Origin: Cerrena zonata
Taxonomy: Eukaryota; Basidiomycota; Agaricomycetes; Polyporales; Cerrenaceae
Direction of reading: 5' to 3'
NCBI GenBank assembly: GCA_038087015.1
Contig: JASBNA010000002.1
Span: 2,356,001 to 2,420,000, forward strand
Length of the DNA stretch: 64,000 nt
Shown here: in pieces, positions 59,301-64,000 of the stretch
How positions within the stretch are numbered: position 1 is the stretch's first letter
Layout: every line of letters begins with the position of its first letter
Notes under the pieces: generated by a model
Seen by the model: the letters and a program-made list of their open reading frames with translations, nothing else
Database searches by the model: none
Told to the model about the DNA's origin: nothing
Position numbers and translations under genes: made by a program

Positions 59301-60559
59301 CTATGAGATACCACCAGCCTTCTTCTCCTTTCCTCGAGGCCGCTCACGAATAACCATCATGTTGCTATTCTTGGGTCCTTTAGGTCCCGGCTTACGCGTG
59401 CGCTTGCCCTTCGTCAACCAACCCCAGATAGACCTGGGTTGCTTGTTACCCTTCGACTTCCCACGTCCACCTCCGTGGGGATGGTCAGATCTAAGTTGTA
59501 ATGCCAATCAGTATTACCGTAATACTGGAACTCGGTAGTAAAAACTAACCTGTTCATAGCCATACCACGGACACGGGGCCTTCTACCAAGCCAACGGCTC
59601 CTACCAGCTTTACCCAAGTTTCGGCTCTTCCACAGTGGGTTGCTGACTTTGCCAACAGTGGCAACACAGTCCTGTAGGACTCGACGCACTTCGCCGCTCT
59701 GAAGGCGAATTTGAGTGTAGCGACCTGCGTCTTCGTGGGCAAGTACTTGAGCAAAAGTGCCGGCTGAGCGGACGAGTATTCCACGACCTTCGGGGTCTAA
59801 GGCAACGTTGTGAACGATGGTACCCGTAGGGATGAGTCGTAATGGAAGAACATTTCCGTTTTGAATGGTGATTGTTCGGAGCATTCCAAGTGCAAGGGAG
59901 GTCGTCGATGACGCTTCAGTTGAATCCGAAGATGCTGCCTCGAATGCTTTTCCTCGGAGCTCTTTCGAGTCGGTGAATCCTGGGACTAGTCCATCAGGGA
60001 TGCCCTGCCTATAACTCTCGACAACATCTCCAGCTTTCAAACCCTCCGAAGCCAAGATATAGCTCCATAGTCTTTTCCCGGTGGCAGTTGGGTCACGATT
60101 CTTGAGCAATGCAATGTGTGCAGATCGTCCAGGGTCATATTCGATACGGACAACGTCATGAGGACCAGGTTCCGTCCGCATGAAGTCAACTAATCGTATA
60201 CGTTGCCTATGACCACCACCTCTATGACGGACAGTAATACGACCATGGTTATTCCGTCCACCTTTCTTTCGGAGTGGAACGGTAAGTTGTCGGAGAGGTC
60301 GACCGGGATAAACATGAGCGTTGATAGGTCGTTTGAGATGTCTGATACCAGGAGTTACGGGTTTGTAGGTCTTGAAAAGTGTCTCTGTCCTTGTGAGAGC
60401 AGCTGTCACTTCATTAACTGGCTTGGATGCCTCAGTAGCATATTTTCGTGTAAGAGCAAGAGTACTGGTAGCAGTTGATCTAGAGCAAGCTGCAGATGAG
60501 GCTGCAGCAGAAGTTATTCGTGACCGAAGCAGGGTAGCCCCGCATCGTGCAGAGAACAT
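59301..60559 (-). CDS. RML2 (uL2m): Mitochondrial large-subunit ribosomal protein uL2m
   Basis: Mitochondrial homologue of bacterial L2, which helps build the peptidyl-transferase centre. 399 residues; exons 60559-59550 and 59490-59301 (intron 59 nt). A presequence ([20 protein letters not shown]) precedes the L2 body: [20 protein letters not shown], then [20 protein letters not shown] and [15 protein letters not shown], a 70-residue insertion compared with bacterial L2 around residues 160-230, [15 protein letters not shown], and the C-terminal [40 protein letters not shown] (with the catalytic-centre His region). Its start is only 118 bp from that of RVB1. Confidence 0.95.
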
Positions 60560-60677
60560 GGGAGTAGAGTCAGCAAAGGCGTTTGAGCTGTCGCCGCTTG
60601 CTTCAAAGTTGTGAGGTCGGGCGGCTATTCACTCAAATCAAACAAACGCGTTTCTCCCGAACACCCAAAAGTCACAA
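60560..60677. promoter_or_regulatory. 118-bp bidirectional promoter of uL2m and RVB1
   Basis: The closest pair of starts in the window. An ACGCGT lies at 60646-60651, about 30 bp before the RVB1 ATG. No TATA box. Confidence 0.55.
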
Positions 60678-62487
<1,810 letters not shown>

Positions 62488-64000
62488 GAAGTTTTTCTAT
62501 TAACTCCGCACCATATGTATTATACTTTGGTATGTTGGACAGTCTGTATTTGTGTGGGAGGCTATGTTATCTCACCCTTGGAAACCCATCTTGGCAGCTT
62601 CCATCTATGTATTCTGTATCTCGGCCGAGTTAATACAGTCGTTCCATTACGAACGACAGATGGATGATACACAAGATAACATCCATTTAAGTAAAGTTCT
62701 CGGGACCGTGCCGTTACCTTCTTACCCCACATTGTTCGCAAGCTTTTCTTGTTGCGGCTCGGCCATGCACCCTTGAATTCAAAACGATGTCGGTCCGTTG
62801 AATGTTCGAGGGTTAGCCTAGGCACGGTGAGATCCTATACGTACACTGGTATGACTGATACGAGTCCTCCGAGGGATGGTTGTCTTGTTCCACAGAATTT
62901 CCGACCAGGATCGCAAAGCCGACTCGAGATAGTCTGTTCAATACCTCCGCTGTTGTGCCTTTGCCGCAGAGCTATGCCCGACGATGATCATCGAGGGATT
63001 GAGGGATTCCTCCGGGCGGGGTGAGTCGTCTGCTCGCGAGGGTCTTGTGTTCCAAATCATAGATAATAACCGGGGTTGTAGCAGAACAAGCGTTGCATGA
63101 TTGCATGATACCATGATGGAGGAGACGTCACACAACCATCTCTGATTTCAGCCCCACGCTTTATAGGGACGCTTTATCTCACACCAACCGGCCAATTTAG
63201 CCATGCGTCATACTCATACAAGTGATGAAGATCGCTATCCAGGCCCTTCATTTTCACGAGCTCAATGCCCGTTATAGCGATTAGCCAGTGTCTCGGTCAC
63301 AAGGACTACTATTACTGTCTATTTCCATTGTCATGGGTCCCATTCATTCGACAGGTTTCTCCGTCCCAAGTCAACGGAGAAGGTTAAACATCGCAAGGCC
63401 ACTGCCGACCTGTTCAACCCAAGCACTTCTGGCGAGATCGTTACGAGAAAGTCCCAAGTTTCTCCCTCAGGGGTTTTCGACCCGGGATCCACCTGCCGCG
63501 CCTTCGGAAGCTATTATTGGAATTGAAACTGCATGAAAGGCTCAGGTCCATCTGCTCACCGTACAGAACGGGAAATCGACAGTAACACAACTCTGTTCAG
63601 TCCTTACCGCTGCCCCTTCATGTCACTGTCGTATAGATGTGTTCACCTGCGAGGCACCGGCCCGTTAGGGTACTCGCAAAACTCTATATGAGTTACGGAT
63701 TGGGAGGACGAGCCCCAACTTGCCTCCCAATCTATCCGAGTCTCAGCCTAGCGATTTTCCGAGAGACAACCGTTTGTCCACCATGGTGAGCTCGATGCCT
63801 ACCTCCTTGTTATCGACCATCGCTCATGTGTTCATAGTCTTTTAATCCCACTAATGATAAGGATCAACTACGGTTGCTCAAGGGTTCCGTTCAATCAAAA
63901 CTGAGGTCGGCATTCAAACCTGTACGTCATTCTGCTCTAGACGAACGTCAACCGTGTTTCTCATGAAGGTAAATTCTAGCGATACCGTAGTCGTTCGGGA
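62488..64000. other. Intergenic region to the right edge
   Basis: About 1.5 kb after RVB1. Short open frames at 62749-63024 and 63288-63536 (+) have no splice, motif or start support. A new gene may begin beyond 63780, but I cannot support one. Confidence 0.4.

Overview
The window is nuclear DNA of a filamentous basidiomycete, most likely a mushroom-forming agaricomycete. The signs are dense genes cut by many 50-70 nt GT-AG introns (17 exons in one 1.8 kb CDS), a CHS3-type chitin synthase with a long disordered tail, a WFQNKR-type homeodomain protein, GON7, and fungal H3. I see no transposon, virus, CRISPR array or tRNA. I re-derived exon structures by hand. For almost every gene the summed exon length is divisible by three, which supports the models. 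Several genes were found only by splicing short exons (CRAL-TRIO protein, NOP10, eL28, DUF3140 protein, PIG-X-like protein).

Layout. 1-6.7 kb: 5' half of a PX-like protein that runs off the edge (-), a doubtful small ORF, and a 1,171-residue disordered protein (-). 7.5-9.4 kb: divergent CRAL-TRIO/Sec14-like protein (-) and H/ACA snoRNP protein NOP10 (+). 10.2-21.2 kb, all +: chitin synthase, DUF3140 protein, a large helical-repeat-like protein, a PIG-X/PBN1-like membrane protein and a small unknown. 21.5-31.7 kb: ribosomal protein eL28 (-), then + strand NOG2, mitochondrial uS15m, a DH-PH-FYVE Rho GEF and centrin. 32.9-39.3 kb: two paralogous C2H2 factors, divergent across a 3.7 kb spacer. 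41.2-48.7 kb: O-fucosyltransferase-like enzyme (-), xanthine dioxygenase and ER alpha-1,2-mannosidase (+). 49.3-56.9 kb: unknown acidic/basic protein (-), enolase (-), ubiquitin-eL40 (+), histone H3 (-), homeodomain factor (+). 57.2-62.5 kb: lysine methyltransferase-like protein (-), GON7 (+), mitochondrial uL2m (-), RVB1 (+). 62.5-64 kb holds nothing I can call.

Function. Many neighbours serve ribosome making and translation (NOP10, eL28, NOG2, uS15m, eL40, uL2m, RVB1, GON7, possibly the methyltransferase). A second theme is the cell surface and secretory pathway (chitin synthase, PIG-X-like, mannosidase, O-fucosyltransferase-like). A third is cell cycle and cytoskeleton (centrin, Rho GEF, homeodomain factor). 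Clusters of ACGCGT (MCB-like) boxes lie upstream of centrin and of the homeodomain gene.

Caution: seven apparent one-base reading-frame breaks occur in the first 30.5 kb and none after that. They look more like consensus errors than biology, but they must be settled before those genes are called functional or broken. I found no clear new multi-gene system. The best leads are the centrin promoter inverted repeat, the paralogous transcription-factor pair, the histone H3 tail insertion, and the structured long intron of the eL28 gene.
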